Of a DNA stretch of 64,000 bases, positions 11,611-26,800 are shown in pieces. Location: the NCBI RefSeq assembly GCF_954871325.1, contig NC_088776.1:55384569-55448568 (forward strand), read 5' to 3'. The translations under genes were made by a program, and so were the position numbers. Origin of the DNA: Gordionus sp. m RMFG-2023 (Eukaryota; Nematomorpha; Gordioida; Chordodea; Parachordodidae). Position 1 is the first letter of the stretch, and each line of letters begins with the position of its first letter. Under the pieces are notes generated by a model that worked only from the letters and a program-made list of their open reading frames with translations, searched no databases and had not been told where the DNA came from.

Positions 11611-11825
11611 TTAATCATATAAACCATATACATCATGATCATAATATGAATCTGGTGTTTGTACATCATGAGTATCGTCCAAAAATATTTTATACTCTGG
11701 TAAGGAATCCATAATTTTATTATATGGAAAACTAAGGTCATACTTGTAATTATAATCGAAATCGTAATACATTGTGTAAAAGTACGACAAATAAGTTATA
11801 ATTTTGTCCTGTTGTGTTTTGAGAT
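11611..11825 (-). CDS. Exon Q (terminal exon, tyrosine-rich ITAM-like tail)
   Basis: Starts DLKTQQDKIITYLSYFYTMY after ATATTAG and ends with the stop at 11611-11613. The 70 residues contain fourteen tyrosines, including YNKIMDSLPEYKIF, an ITAM-like YxxI-x6-YxxF with Phe in the last position, and a closing YYDHDVYGLYD. Such spacing can bind tandem-SH2 kinases once phosphorylated; signalling here is inferred. Confidence 0.65.
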
Positions 11826-14800
11826 CTAATATAAATATTAATTTTTAAATAAATATTCCTTTTATTACTACTATCAAATAAAATTATATTAAAATTAACA
11901 TAGCAAATATAAAATAAAACATTATTTTATAAAAACGGAGGTGGGACTACAAGTTCCCGAAAAACATGAATAGTCATATTTTAAAATAGTTATTTTATTT
12001 GCAGAATGTCTATAAAAAAATAAAATATTGAATATTAAAGAATATAGGAAATATACTAAAAAATATTTTGCATAAAGATACACATTAGGGTATTTGCTGA
12101 GAGATAAACTTTACTCTGGAATGAAAGGGTAGTTTTTAGAAAAGTAAGAAATTTTATGATCATATAGTAAATCCTTAATTTATAGGAAACATTTTAGCAG
12201 GTGTTTTGTTGATTTGTTTTAAAATCATTATTTGAAATCATTAAGTTAAACTAAATCTGCTGATGTGCCCAAAGTTATTCAGCAAAATTTAAGTCAGAGC
12301 CTTTACCTTTTGTGATGTGGGAATTACTAGTGATGCAGAATTGCTCCATTACAGCCTGTCAGCCTTAAGCGAGCCGGCTAATTGGCTTCATCTTGCAGTG
12401 TAATTATAAGAAATTGGATGAGTCTTGGAAACCTATTTTAATATTTATCTTAAAGATAGATATTATGGATATAGAAAATATTTTTGCCCCTAAACTTGTC
12501 CTGATAATATTTTTCACTATTTTCTTAGAAAAACTATTGATAAATTTTTTTATTGGTTTTGAGATCTTGAACACGATACATGAAGTATGAATGACCTGTT
12601 ATTGAAAATAACTAAGGTTTAGAGCTTATACAAAATAAAGTGATTAAATCGACAGAATTTATATATAATTTTGTTTATCTTTTTATGTAGTTTGTATTTT
12701 CTTTGGTTGGGGAGGGGGAAGGGTTTATCTTGCTAAATAATTTTATATTTTATTTGCATATTGTCTTTCATTCAAAATAATATGTTAATATTATTGGTAT
12801 TTGTGAAAAAAAGAGTTTTATTAAATTGTTTGTAAAAACTATAAAATAAATGAGGGTTTAAATGATTATCAAATTCTGCTATAAATATCCTATTTTTATC
12901 AAAATATATCTGATTTTATTATTTTCATTAAAAAAATTAATAAGACATTGTCATATATCATTTTCAAAATGCCTGATTTTTTATATTTTAATCTAAAATA
13001 TGCAAACCTATGATGATATCATTTTCAAAAGTAGTCCATTCAATATTTCATACATCGAGTTCGAGATTATTATTCTTAAAACCAATAAATTTTATTTATT
13101 CTATAAAACATTTATATATAATAACAATATGTTGGAGATATTGAAAAAGAAATAATTAAGAATATCGACATAATGGACAAAAGTATTAATTAAAAAGAAA
13201 ATTTCAATATATTTTACAGATAAATTAAATTCTTTTATGTTTTGATACCTTGACATTATCTATTATAAATAAAACCCCTTAAGCTTAAAAAAATGTATTT
13301 CTTGGTAAGAAAGATGGACCAAATTTGAATAAATATGAATATATTTAATTTTTTTTAAATTTTATTTTGATATCGCCGAGGGTAAATTTTTAAATCTCAA
13401 TTTTTGCAAAACGATTGCTAATTAATAAAGGATACATTTTCAAATTGATGCAAGATTAATTGCACTATCTAAGCCTGATGATGGGGGGTTCGATCGATAG
13501 AAATAGGGATCTTTTTTGGAGACTAATAATTAGGATAATCATTGATCGCAATCAAATAAGTTTTGGTATTAGAAAGGGAGGAGAAATAGCCGCATACTTT
13601 CTACATATATTTATATACAGAAGATCCTTCCCTAGACGCCGTAATCTTGCTAGATTCTTAAAATGCTTCCAATTTCTTTATCCAGAAAAGTATCAAACAT
13701 TTTTTTATAATCTATTTCCAATGTATGCAAAATTTATGGAACAGTCATATGGTTGTAGAACCCCTCTCAAATTTGGGGATATACATTTCCTGCTCATGAG
13801 AGTATACAACAACCTTTGGGTACTATTATAACTTGGGCATACATAACCTAATTCACTCTATAAAAACTCTTAACTTAGACATAAATATATGGTATCTGGA
13901 GGATGATGGAAAATCTGCGGACCATCTAAAAATATCTTAGCAGCAAATTATATAGAGTTTAATTTTCTAAAAATAGGTATTACTCCATGATAATTAATAG
14001 AAGTCGACTCCTAAATTAGGATTTTAAACTATACCTATCTTCCACATTCTTAATAAGCGTCCAAAGTTTTATGAACAGAAATTTGGAACTGATAGATGCA
14101 CTGTAAATGCATGAGCATCCCAAAATCGAATTTTTGACTAATATAAAAATTACTTTAGTTAGTATTAGCTAGATAAATGGCCAACCTATAAAAAATTTAA
14201 GCGTAAAATATAAATATTCTAAGATTTAGCTGCATGCTAAAATTCATTATTTGAATAAAATCGTGATAAATTTTATTAAATTATATTAAATATATCGCAA
14301 TGTATGTTTATACCTATCCAATTGCCCGAATTATAGTCAAAGTCATTAAGGATATCTAATATAATAATTGGATCTGTAGGTATACCAACTGCCTTTCGCA
14401 ATTCGTATTGTTTCCAAGGTATGTATTTTTGAATTTCTCTATGAGCTAAATTTAGATCATGTTAATAATATAATTTAATATCATATTTTATAAATTAGTA
14501 TTTTGCTTATTTTAGCCATTAAATGGCTTGTTTTTTATTCTCGATATTTCTTTCCCTTCCTATCCCTTTCTTTCCATTCCCTTACTTCATTCTTTCTTAT
14601 ATTAAACAAATAAAATATATATTTGAATATCAATTAATCCTAGTACCAATTGCCTTTATTTTCTAGGTAAATTACAAATTTAAACCACTTTTTCAGAAAT
14701 AAACATATAATTTTGATTCTGGCCAAACCAGAAAATAAAATATTTAACAAGTAAAAGTCAAATTTTGTTGATAAAATTAAATATCCCAATTTATATATAC

Positions 14801-17800
14801 GTACCTAGATATCTTTTCACAAAAAAAAATGTTACGATTGAAGACAGAATAAATATGGTAATTATTATTAAAAAGATATAAAAATCTTTTTTTTTGAATC
14901 CACTGACATGTTTACAAGTACCTGGAATAATATATATTTTGTATAAAATAGTAAAAATTAATATTATATTAATATGATAAATAGGTTGTCGTAAAGAAGA
15001 ATTGATGTAATATTCGACAATTTTTTTATTTATTTGTTCTCGATTTAACAACTTTTTAAATAATGACAATTTTCTTTATTCCATGACGGAAAAGGTAAAA
15101 TTTTAAATAAACTTGATATTGACTTCGTAAAGTGATTTATTTTATTTAAACCTACTCTTAATAGATTTTTACGATATTATTGGTATCCAAAGCATTTTAA
15201 TAATTTTTTTAATTACATCTATTTTTTAGGCTATTATTTGCAAGAATATACTTAAATGAATAATATATATCCTTCTTATATTTGTTTTTTAGTATATAAA
15301 AATAATATTAATTTTTTCTGAGAATAATTTAAAATAAAAGAATAAACTAAAAGAATAATATATATTGGTATCCCCACTTAGGAATCAGGGCTCATTTCCC
15401 GGGTCCGGAATCTTAATCTACAAATATTCTAATCTTTTTCTAAATAAGTGTTCTCCAGCTAATAAAGATCAAGAGATTTCGTCTAAATTAGCAAATATTC
15501 ACATTCCTACAATAAATTCTACAAAAGATCTCCGATCAAATTTAAAAAATACACGGAGCCTTTCAAAAAATTTGTCAGCCATATAGCAAACCACTAGATG
15601 TCAAACTCTTAATATTGCAATATAAATTATATAAAAATTTTGAATTTATTTAATTGTCTAGATATACTTTAACTTGACAACCAATAATTGCTAATAGAAT
15701 TTTTGTGACCAAGTCATGGCCCGGTCAGTGTATATCCTTACTGTGACCTTCACTACTACTCCTTTATTTAAATTTTAAGTAAAAATATGATTCTTTTCTT
15801 ATTTTTTTTAATATTATAATGTGTTATTTAAATATTTTTTTTAATTGAAATTTAATATTTTAATGATTTTTACGTTTACTATCATGTGTTACATAAATAT
15901 TTATTTTATTGGTTAATATTATATTTAAATAAAAAAAAATTCGACCCTTAAATAGCCGCTTAATATATTTTTTAAAATTACAACTATTATTTAAAAAAGT
16001 AATAACCTTCAAGGGCTTTAATCAACACATCTTTATTATCAATACCAAGAAATTCTTTTACTTCAGTGGTTATTCTCAAACTTTCAGCAATCAATTTTTT
16101 GAGGTATAAAGATATATCACGAGTAGTTCCATTTATGTAAATCATAAAATGAGTTGATATTTGATTTAAACTTTCGCTATCACTAGTCAAAAAAAAAATA
16201 GATGTGAAAGTTTATGTTAATATAATGTAAGAAGAAATAAATATATTCAATTAAATTTAACCCTAAATTTAAAAGTTGATGAAATAAAAAAGATAAGTAA
16301 ATGTTTAGGAAAATAAACTTTCATGTAAAAAATAATTCTGCTATGCACATAAAAGATTTTAATTATTTAAAATATTCTTACTGATTTATATTAATAATAG
16401 AAAGTTGTTAAATTTCCATTTTGTATAATAGATATTGAAAGCGAACCATCAAATCCCATCTTAAAATATATCATCCTTAATTAATTTATAAAATATCCAT
16501 AATTTTTCGTAAAATTAAATTTATTTTGGATAGTGTGCATTAAGGATTTTTTAAAAATTTTTTTCTTTATCTGAAAAATTCCAATTATGTTACTTTTTTT
16601 AAAATATAAATTATTTATTATAGACCTTTCTATAATCGATTTATTTATGTTTCAAAATTATTTTAAACAGGTTTGATAATTAATCTAAAATTTTGATGTG
16701 ACTTCCATTAATTAAATCCCCAAAATTTTATAACTCTTTCCAACAAATTTTAACTATAAACAAGAGATAAAGGTGTGGGAGGGGCTCTAATCGACCCAAT
16801 ATTTATACAGACAGTCCAGACAGATATATACATAATTAAATCTAACTCATCAAATTCTTTTTCAGATAAAATTACCATATTTGTAATCGTTTTTATTAAG
16901 TTATATATTATATTTAATTGAAATGTTCCGATTGGGGGTCTTTAAGTTCTCAAATTCTTTTACCTTTGAATTTTTTTTTAAAATTATTAAAGTTATATTT
17001 AAAAAAAAATATAATTTTTTAATTTTAATAAATACCCAAGGTAGAGCTGATAGAACACGGGGAATTTTTTTAAAATTTATATTTAATATTATGAAAAACT
17101 TTAGAAATCTTTTTAAACAAATTTAAAAAAAATAAAATGTATCTAAAAAATTCAAAAACAAACAAGAGTTATCAAGCATATTAAACGAATTTAATAAAAT
17201 AACATAAAATATCAATCAATTAAAAATAATTATTCCATGCAATATGGATAAATATTGAATAGTATCATACTTTAAATAAAAGAATCATTGTTGTCAAACG
17301 AAAGGGTTACTAAAATGATGACACATGAAAAAATATCGCATATTTTCTCTTTTTTTATTTTCGGCATTAGATATTATTTGCATAATTATTTTTAAAGTGT
17401 ATATCTATTTAAAGATCTGATAACTGAAATGTATACCATCATGTTTGGAATGCCTAATAAGAATTTCAGACAATTATGTAATGAACATTTGAACTTAATA
17501 TAAAAATTATATAGGTTTTTCCTTAAATTTTTAAATTATAAATGGCTCATAGATTTAAAGCAAAATTGTTTAAAATTCATATGAAAGGTATTTTAAACAT
17601 GTTGGAATATATTTCCTGTAAAATCAGATTTTTAAATTTAAAAAAAGGGGCTCAAAAAATGATTCGAATTAAAAAAAAATAACACATTTCCAGAAAAAAG
17701 ACATTCCTCCTATAAACAAAACAATGACAAAATTAATAATCATAAAACAAATAGCGACGTAAAATAAAATGTAACTCAGCTACTTTTTTTGGGAAAAGTA

Positions 17801-20800
17801 ATTTTTTGATCAAATATAAGTTTAATATCATATTTTATTGCTTCTAAAAATATAAATATTATAACTCCTAATTTAAGCCTCGGTTATAATCAGATCTTAA
17901 GTATATTGTGTATATGTTTATCACAGTCATAAAATGACTTTAAAAGTGATCCGAAGTAAGATTAATTTCAAATGATACTATTTAATTACTTGATTATAGC
18001 GTAAACCAAAACGTATGTGGAGATATTTTTTTCTTTAAACAATATTTCCATCTATTAAAAAAATATAATAATCATAACATAATCTTTGATAATTCTTTTT
18101 TAAATGTTAAATATAAATTTGCTGTATATAATATTTCAATCTTTCAAATTATTCTAATCTTTAAAGAAACTGAATAGCATTATCATATAATAATATTAAA
18201 ATTTATAATAAAAATATATTTATATTCATTCATATTCATATTCTAAGAATTCTTGTACGGTAGAAATGAGGTTAATTATTTATTTAAAGAAATAATTTAA
18301 ATGAATTTGTGCAGAGTTCATTAGCGCATTTTATTGTCGGAAAGATGTAGGATGATGATTATGATATAATTTAATGAGCTTATTTTTTTTACCAGTATAC
18401 ATAAAGTTTATATAATTATGAAATTATAGTTATAATCTTTTATCAATACATAGATATAATATTGTATCTATTCTAAGCTTGATGTTATATTGATTTAGAA
18501 AAATATTCAAAAATCAAAAAATAACATAATATGTGAGGGAGGGGGGAGAGGAGGTTACTAATTGTAAAAATAAAAATCCTCTAACTCTTTCTTGTACTCC
18601 TAATCATTCCATTTCATATTTAAAAAAAAACGATTCTTAATTACTTATTTAGCATGGAAATCGAGTAATAAATTAATAATTTTTAACCCTAATTCTAAAG
18701 AAAGTTTATAGCTTGAAAGACAATAACCAGAAATCTTATCTACGATAATTGATTATACTATTTCTTAATGACATAATTTTACAAAAAAATATTTATAGCA
18801 GGATAAAAAATGCCCAATCCTTATTGATGACGCTTTCAAATGGGATATTTTTCTTTTATGTAAAATATAAGCACAGCGAAAGGCAACATTTGGAAACTTA
18901 CAAGCTGTGTTTAAACTTTTGAATCACATATGTATAAATGCTGTAAAAAATAATACTTAGATCATTGCAATATTTTAGATATTCCCACATCAATGTGATT
19001 GAAATAGTAGATGGCTTGTAACCAATATTGGATAGTAACACTACTAGATTAAGATATTGTTAAAAAGCTCGATTTAGCCAATTTTTAAAAACGGCTAAAA
19101 ATAACTAGAAAATTATTTTATTGGTATTTGGATTTAATAAGAATCATAAATAATTCTAGGTAATAGTGCTGATTTTTTATAACCAAAAATTGGGAAGGTA
19201 GGATGAAATATCATATAGAATCCTTGCTAAAACAACTACAGGTGGTATGACACCTAATAATTTTACCTTTAAATGGGGCAAGGATAATGTTGCCTAGAAA
19301 TATGAACCATGGTAAGTGAGGTATTGACACCTATCATTAATAAAACAAGATAATCATTTTATTTATTCAACCACTAATATTCTCTTAATATTAAATAAAA
19401 GTAATAATACTGGATTCATATAATTATATATTTAGAATTTTAAATAATTTTAAATGAAAACAAATAAATATAAACCTGTTTCTCTATATATTTTAACAAT
19501 TGTCTTCGGCTGAGAGTATAGGTTAAACTCTTAAGCCCTCTAATATTTATTTTTGCATCATATAAACAATTAGCTAAACGTCCTCCAATTTCTAGAGATT
19601 TTCATAAAAAGAATTATATAATAACCTAGTTTGGTTAAGTTCTGATCAGATTACTCCTGCTAAAAATGATTCTATTTATTATTTTTTTTAATTCTAAATT
19701 TATTCAACATATTTTTCAATGCGAAATATTCAAAATGAATACATATTATTAAAATATGAATGAATAAAAATTTTTAAGTATAATTATTAATAGTAAATTT
19801 TAATATTTTAAAACTATTTGCAACTATTCGTAATTCCAGTTTTAAGATTTATAGCGCTTGGATATTGTGAATAATTTAAATATTTTTTATTTTTAAGTTC
19901 ATTTATCTTAAATGTTGTGTATCTCTATTTACCTTACATTATTCATATTTTGAGTGAAATAAAATTAATCACTTTAAGGCTTAAATATTTCAAACCAAAA
20001 ATTGAAAGTATCATCAATTATTAAATGATTAAAAAGCCATATATAAATTTAAAAAATTATTTATTTATCTAATAAGTAGATACTGAAATATACTAAAATC
20101 GGGAAATAGAATACCGGAACATGAATTAACATAAATAATTATAAATGAAATCGTTTAGGTAAATATGGATAATCTCATAGGTATATGCTCAGAACCGCAG
20201 ATTTATATGTGTAATAGATACCAATATGTATATGGGGTATTATGAGGCTGATATTAATTTATTTTAAACCGGACTAAAGGGTATAAAATACCTAGATAAA
20301 GTATAAAAAATATTGATCGATAATTATATACTAATACAAGAGTACAATATTAAAGTAAAGATACTCAAATATCAATTCTCAAGACGCTAATAAAATGGGA
20401 ATCTGGATAATGAATGCAACATGTTATTGGGAAATTTATTTAATCAGATAGAATTTAATTAATAAGTTTATAAACTATTTTTTGTCTTAACCATAAAATT
20501 TTAACTATATTAAAAAAAAACAATAGAATGAATAATGATTAAGTGGGATGCCATAATGATTATCATTCAAATTTTTTTTCTGAATCCCAATTTTTTTTTA
20601 AAATCTTTATATACTAAATATTAATTTTAAGTGAGCAAAATTTACATAATTTATATCAATTACCTGGAATGCAATATCTATTTTCTATCAATGTAAAATT
20701 GTCATCGCATTTACATTTCCAATCATGACAATGACTATGTTTAGTTAAAGCTCTGCATTTATCACCATCCATGCAAACCTCCCCGGGAAATTTCCCTTAA

Positions 20801-23800
20801 ATTATAATTATTAATTAATCTAGCATTAAATATCCATAAAATTAAATAATAAATATATAATTGTATTTGTTACATGTTTGTAGCTATATATTTTAATATA
20901 TTTTATTTTTATTTTAGAAGGTTTATGGCGATCGTTTTTTAGTAACGATATATTGATAATGTGATTTTATATGTTATATAATTTTACATAATTAATTTAC
21001 GTTGTATATAAAAAAAGATTATATATTATAAAATTTAATCAGTTAATTATTTTATAATAAAAAATCGTTTTAAAATCTTAAATTAAATTCTTTATATTGA
21101 GCTAAATCCAGACTAAATTCCTATCTATTCTGACGTACAAGACAAACTAATATCCCCGCTTGTCTACAGTATTAACGAATTAATATTTAGGGTTTAAAAC
21201 AGCTTCCAAGAAAAAGATTTTTATTTATTTTTAGGAAAATATTTAATTTAGTTATTAAATTTTCTATTATTTTAAATTTAAAATCAATTTAACGTAACTT
21301 TCGGCAAAACCTTAATGGCAAATGTCATTTACCACGAACGGATTTTATAGCAGAAGACAATATTGCGAAGACTATTTCTTGAATGACGAAAAGATTTTAT
21401 TGCTAAGTCGTTAGAATTGGTTTAAAAAATTTATTATTGAAATGAATTTCTATGCTACCCTGTACTATGCTTTGAAGTATTATTTTAATAAGAATCGCTG
21501 CTTTAAGAATATAATAATTATTGGGTTCAATAGTTAACCTTGATCTTTCCTGACTGGCGCTAATATTTAAACCTCGAGATTTTGCTAATAGATTTACAAA
21601 CCCTTGTGCCATCTATGAACAAAATCGACTAGCTTGAGCAATATTTTTTTGGATAAAATATTGAGTTAGATGTTTTTAGCTCAAATTGAACCATTTGACA
21701 ACGTTATGCTATAACTCAGTTTCTTTTACTGATGATAGAGAATTATTTGATGCTATAAAATCTAAATTTAAACCCTTGAAACCCCCATAACTTATTTAAA
21801 AATAATTTTTTTAAAAACTTGAGATAACATTTTTATTCATAAATATATTTAAAAATTACCAGGCAAGCAACTTCCGTTGTAGAGGGCAGTTCCGAAAGGA
21901 CATCCACATAAATTATGGTAGCAAAATTTATCTGCACATTTAATATCATCATCGCAGGTTTCATTTAGTTGTTTCGCTAAAAACAAAAATTACACATATT
22001 TTGTAAATATTAAAAACTTGATAGTTTTAGTTTAAAAATTATAAGTTCATGAATCATTTTTATAATTTAACAATATTTTTATTTAATTTGAAATACCGGA
22101 ACAAAATCTATATTGTTTATAAATGAGTATTTGTTTCTCTTTTGTTCTTGAGGAAGGAGCGATAATTTTCATGTATATAATAATAAACACTCCTATCCTA
22201 CCTTATAGGAATAAAATGATTATCCTCCGCGGTGATCTTTTTATTTTTAATAGATCTAAACTCAGAATTTAATACTAAAATTGGAAAATTAAAATTTTTG
22301 CATTTAAAATGCCTAAAATAACGAGACATAAAAATATACTCCCTTTTAAACTACATTTTTATCCCACTATTTATTATATCTCCGAAGCATTTTTAAAAAT
22401 TTGAAAAATAAGCTTTAATTTTTTTTAGTAAAGAATGCATAAATATTTATAATATAATCTCAATTTATATGCACAAATAAATAATATTTATCTTTAAAAA
22501 ATTACGTACATATAATATTATATGAATTCAATATTTTCAAATATCTGTATTTTATAAAAAAAAATAAAATGATCATATACAGGGTTCCCCATGAAGAGAA
22601 AAAGTTCCAATTAAAAAGGTAAATGTATATCTAAGATCTTTTCAAGAAATGAATAGGGTCATTAAATTAAGAAAAAGGTGTGACAGGAAAAATTCCTCTC
22701 AAAAAAAAGTCCTATCAAAGAAGTAAAATGTTTAATCAATAAATGAAAAATACCAAAGATTTAGGAAAAAATTCGATCCAAATAGTATATCTGTAATGTT
22801 ATTTCAATCAAAAAGGGAAAAATGCCATTCAAAAAAGATCGATCAAAAAAGCAAAAGGTCTGCTCAAAAAGGTAAAAGTTTATTCAAAAGTGGAAATGAA
22901 TAACTAAGAAAAAGGTCCTATCAGGAAAAGGGTTAATTAAATAAGGAAAAGTGTCAATCAAAAAAAGGAATAATGTTAATCGAGTGGGAAAACAATCAAA
23001 AAAAATTCTGATCAAAAAATAAAAGTTCAGATCAAAAAGTAAAAAGTTTGGATAAAAAAAAGCTACACAAGAAAAAGCTAAATTAAAAAAAGAAAAATTC
23101 CCATGTTATGAATATAGATTAAAAATCAACTAACCTAAGAACAACATATTAATTGTCTCTCATCTAATCTAAATTTCTCCTCAGATGACAACCTCATAGA
23201 ACAGGTGACAGATAGCTAGGAAACTTAATAAAATCATTGGGCATAACTTAGTTAGATATAAAATTGAGAACAGACAAAACTAGGTTTCGATACCATCAAC
23301 AGACAAAAACATAGTTATAATGCCAAAAATCTAGTAAAGAAAAGATGGAACTGTTCAAATCCTTAATAATCTCCACCTTAGCACATCTACTAAAAACTTG
23401 ACAAGACACTAAGAGAAATATTAACCAGTCTCACCTTTATAAATAAATTAAGAAGAATAACTAAAAGATATTACTTATAAAACACCTCTAAATCAACTCT
23501 TATTTTAACTATCAACCAAATTATTCCTTCTAGGAGACTACTATTATTTGGTCTTAGCTTAAGACAAACTCAAATTAATTTGGTATTTTCGTCAATTAAA
23601 TAGTACTCAGATATCGCAAAATCTCAATAACTCATAAATATTATTGTTTAACAAAATAAGAAATATAAACCTGATCACAATCTTATTAATAGAGTTCATG
23701 GCAACTTAGTGGAAACATAAATCATTAAATGAAATACCTAAAATTAGTTTTCAGACATGACATGGCTTAATCTAAAATGATGACCGAAAGAAATTAAAAT

Positions 23801-26800
23801 CTTCTTCTCACCCAGAACATGTCAATAATAATAATGACGACGAAACATATAAGAGATAATGTAGGTCAACAATAAAATGAAGATAAAAATTATATACAAA
23901 TTATTAGAAATAAATACTAATAATAATATGATGATAATGGTATACCGATTAATATTAGCAAGAGTGGTTGTAAAGTTAACGTGAACCAATAATAATAATC
24001 AAATATTAGATAGTGCATACTAATAATTACGTAATACAATTCAATGATGATAAATACATTTGATCATGATAACTTGAAATAGGACAAATGCCTAAACATA
24101 TAATTTTTTCTCCAGGAATCTATATATACCACTAACAATTAAAGAATAAGAAATATGTGTAAGAAAAATCAAAAAATTAACAAACCGGTATTATATGATA
24201 TTTAATATAATAATTAAGAATAGATTACCATACGATTAATTAATTAGATCAAATTATTTATTAATATCAAATTTATTCAGCAATTGATATATAAAAAAGC
24301 AATATAAAATGAAAATTATTTAAAAAGGGGGGGGGGGGAGGGGAGTACAATTATGAAAAACCTAATGAATCCATAAAAATATTTATTATACATATAATTT
24401 CTTTTGTTTTATATCTTAAGAAAATAAATTTCTTGGCCTCCATTGTGTGGATTCGTATTTTATGGTTCACAAAAGGAAGGTATTAGGATAAAATGTTAAT
24501 TGGTGGAAGCAAAGTTATTTAATGTTTGAATTTAAGCAATAAAGGCGAAATACTTTTATATATAAATATTATTTAAAAAAAAAGATTCTCTGCTCAAAGA
24601 AAAGAAGAAAAATTAAAGAAATTTAAAAAATAAAAATTGAATGATTAAAAGTGACAAAAAAATAGAGAATTAAAGAAAAATATAAATTTTATTTTTAAAA
24701 AGTCTAATCAAAAATGAGAAAAATGAATAAACTGAGAAGAGATGACAACAAAAACTTAACAATAACGATTTTCATTTTTTAATTGGAATCATGACCTTTT
24801 CCTTACATCTATCCGACCTTTTCATAAAAGTTTGGTAATTTTTTTAATATTTAACCTATTCACTTTAATCGATTTACACCTTTCCCTTTTTGATTGATCC
24901 TTTTCCTTATTTTATTGATCCTTCTCCTATTTTTTTGATTTGACATTTTCTTTTTCGATTGACACTTTTTCTTTTTTGTTTCCTCTCTTTTCCTTTTTTG
25001 AATTAGGAAACCTTATATATATGTATATAAAATTTACTTTTTACACAATCCTTTCCTTCTTTATAAAATGTAGGAGCACATTCACATTTACTCCTGGTCA
25101 AATCACATATTGTATTATTTAAACTTTTTTGGCATTTGGCATCAGTAGAGCAATCTAAATCAAACCACTCATCTATTATATTTTGTTTTCAAAAAAATAA
25201 AAGTATTTAAGGGGGGGGGGGTGTTATTAAATGCTAGTTTCTTTTTTATTTTCAAAAGTAACTAGCTACATTAAAAAAAGGTTTACCTTTAAAATGTATC
25301 TAATTACATGGATAGCATTGTTACCTTTCTTAAAATGTAATTAGTTACAATTAAGAAAATTTAATAAGTACATTTAATTAAATAATTACTTTAGAGTTAT
25401 CTTTTTAAATAAATCAAAATACACGATGGAACAATAGATGATCATCACGTTAAACCATAATTAATAGAGAATCTTATTTAAAACGCGTTTAAAGTGCGTT
25501 TTGTTTTATTTATTTTTAGTTTCAACGTTTTTTCTTCTTGGTCTTGTAAAAATAGATATGTCCAATATTTAAATGAATCGATAGTTAATCAAAAGAGCCT
25601 TGGAGGGTCAGGAATACTTTTAACAATATAAAATATTTGTAAGGGTAAAAAATAAAAACTAATTAGAATAGCATTTGATTACTTTTCGTTTAAATAGAGT
25701 GAACTTAATCTTTAGGGTTGGGGGGGGGGGATAAAAAATCAAAATTTGATATAAGTATCAAACGAAAAGTAATTGAAATATTTTAATGAAATTTATGAAA
25801 AAATTTATAACATAATAAAAATAAAACAATTAAAAGAATATTTGTATTTAAAAGACTAAATACAAATACTATTCTATTTCTATTTGTATTTAATATTTAT
25901 TTGAATATTCAAGTAAATATTTATATTTTAAATAGTAAAAAATAAAAATGAATATATTATGATTTCACGAATTTTCAGTAAGTGATAATAATGAATAAAT
26001 CTAAATGTAATAAAGCATATAATGGGATAAATAAATATTTGCAATATATGCTTTTGTAAAACCATCTTTAATGATGATAACTAGTTTTAAAAATACTTTT
26101 AATGTTTATAATTCCCACAATGTAGAGTTAGAAGTATTAAATCAATTAAAAGATGAGCGCAAGATATATGCTATGCTCAATGCCGTAGTACTAAAATTTG
26201 CAGCGAGACACGTTAATTTTTTAATAAATATAGTGGGGTTACTAAAATGTGTATAATTAAATGTGGAATCAGAAACAAATAGATTGATTATTATTTCTTT
26301 AAAAACACAGATATAAATCCAGACTCAAGCAAAGATATTCTCTTATATATGTAAATATAATTTTATTCATATCTAAATTGATAGGATTTATATTATCAAT
26401 TAAAGTTTTAAGAATGATTAATAATATTTTTATCAATAAAATAATTTTTAGAAATTATTTTAGAACCGATCCCAATAATAACAATTTATGCAATGAGATT
26501 AAGATCCAATCTATAATGATATTGTCGTAAACTTTGCAAACAATAAAATGTAGAATGAAAAAAACAGGGCAAAACATCTTTACATTAATAACCTAATCTA
26601 AAAACTAATTTTCAAATGATTGATATTTAAATTAATCGCGTTTACAAAAATGATTCATAATGTTTTATCATTCAAACAAATAAAAACTGCTTTAGAAAAT
26701 GGAATTACTAAAAGCATATTTACTATTCATGACCAAACAATTACATACAAAAGGATGAATCAATAATTACAGATCAGTTTATATCTAAATGGCAGGATCA

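Noticed and set aside
24940-25122. Plus-strand open frame MTFSFSIDTFSFLF
   Set aside because: It is made of the pyrimidine-rich foldback arm plus the antisense of receptor exon I.
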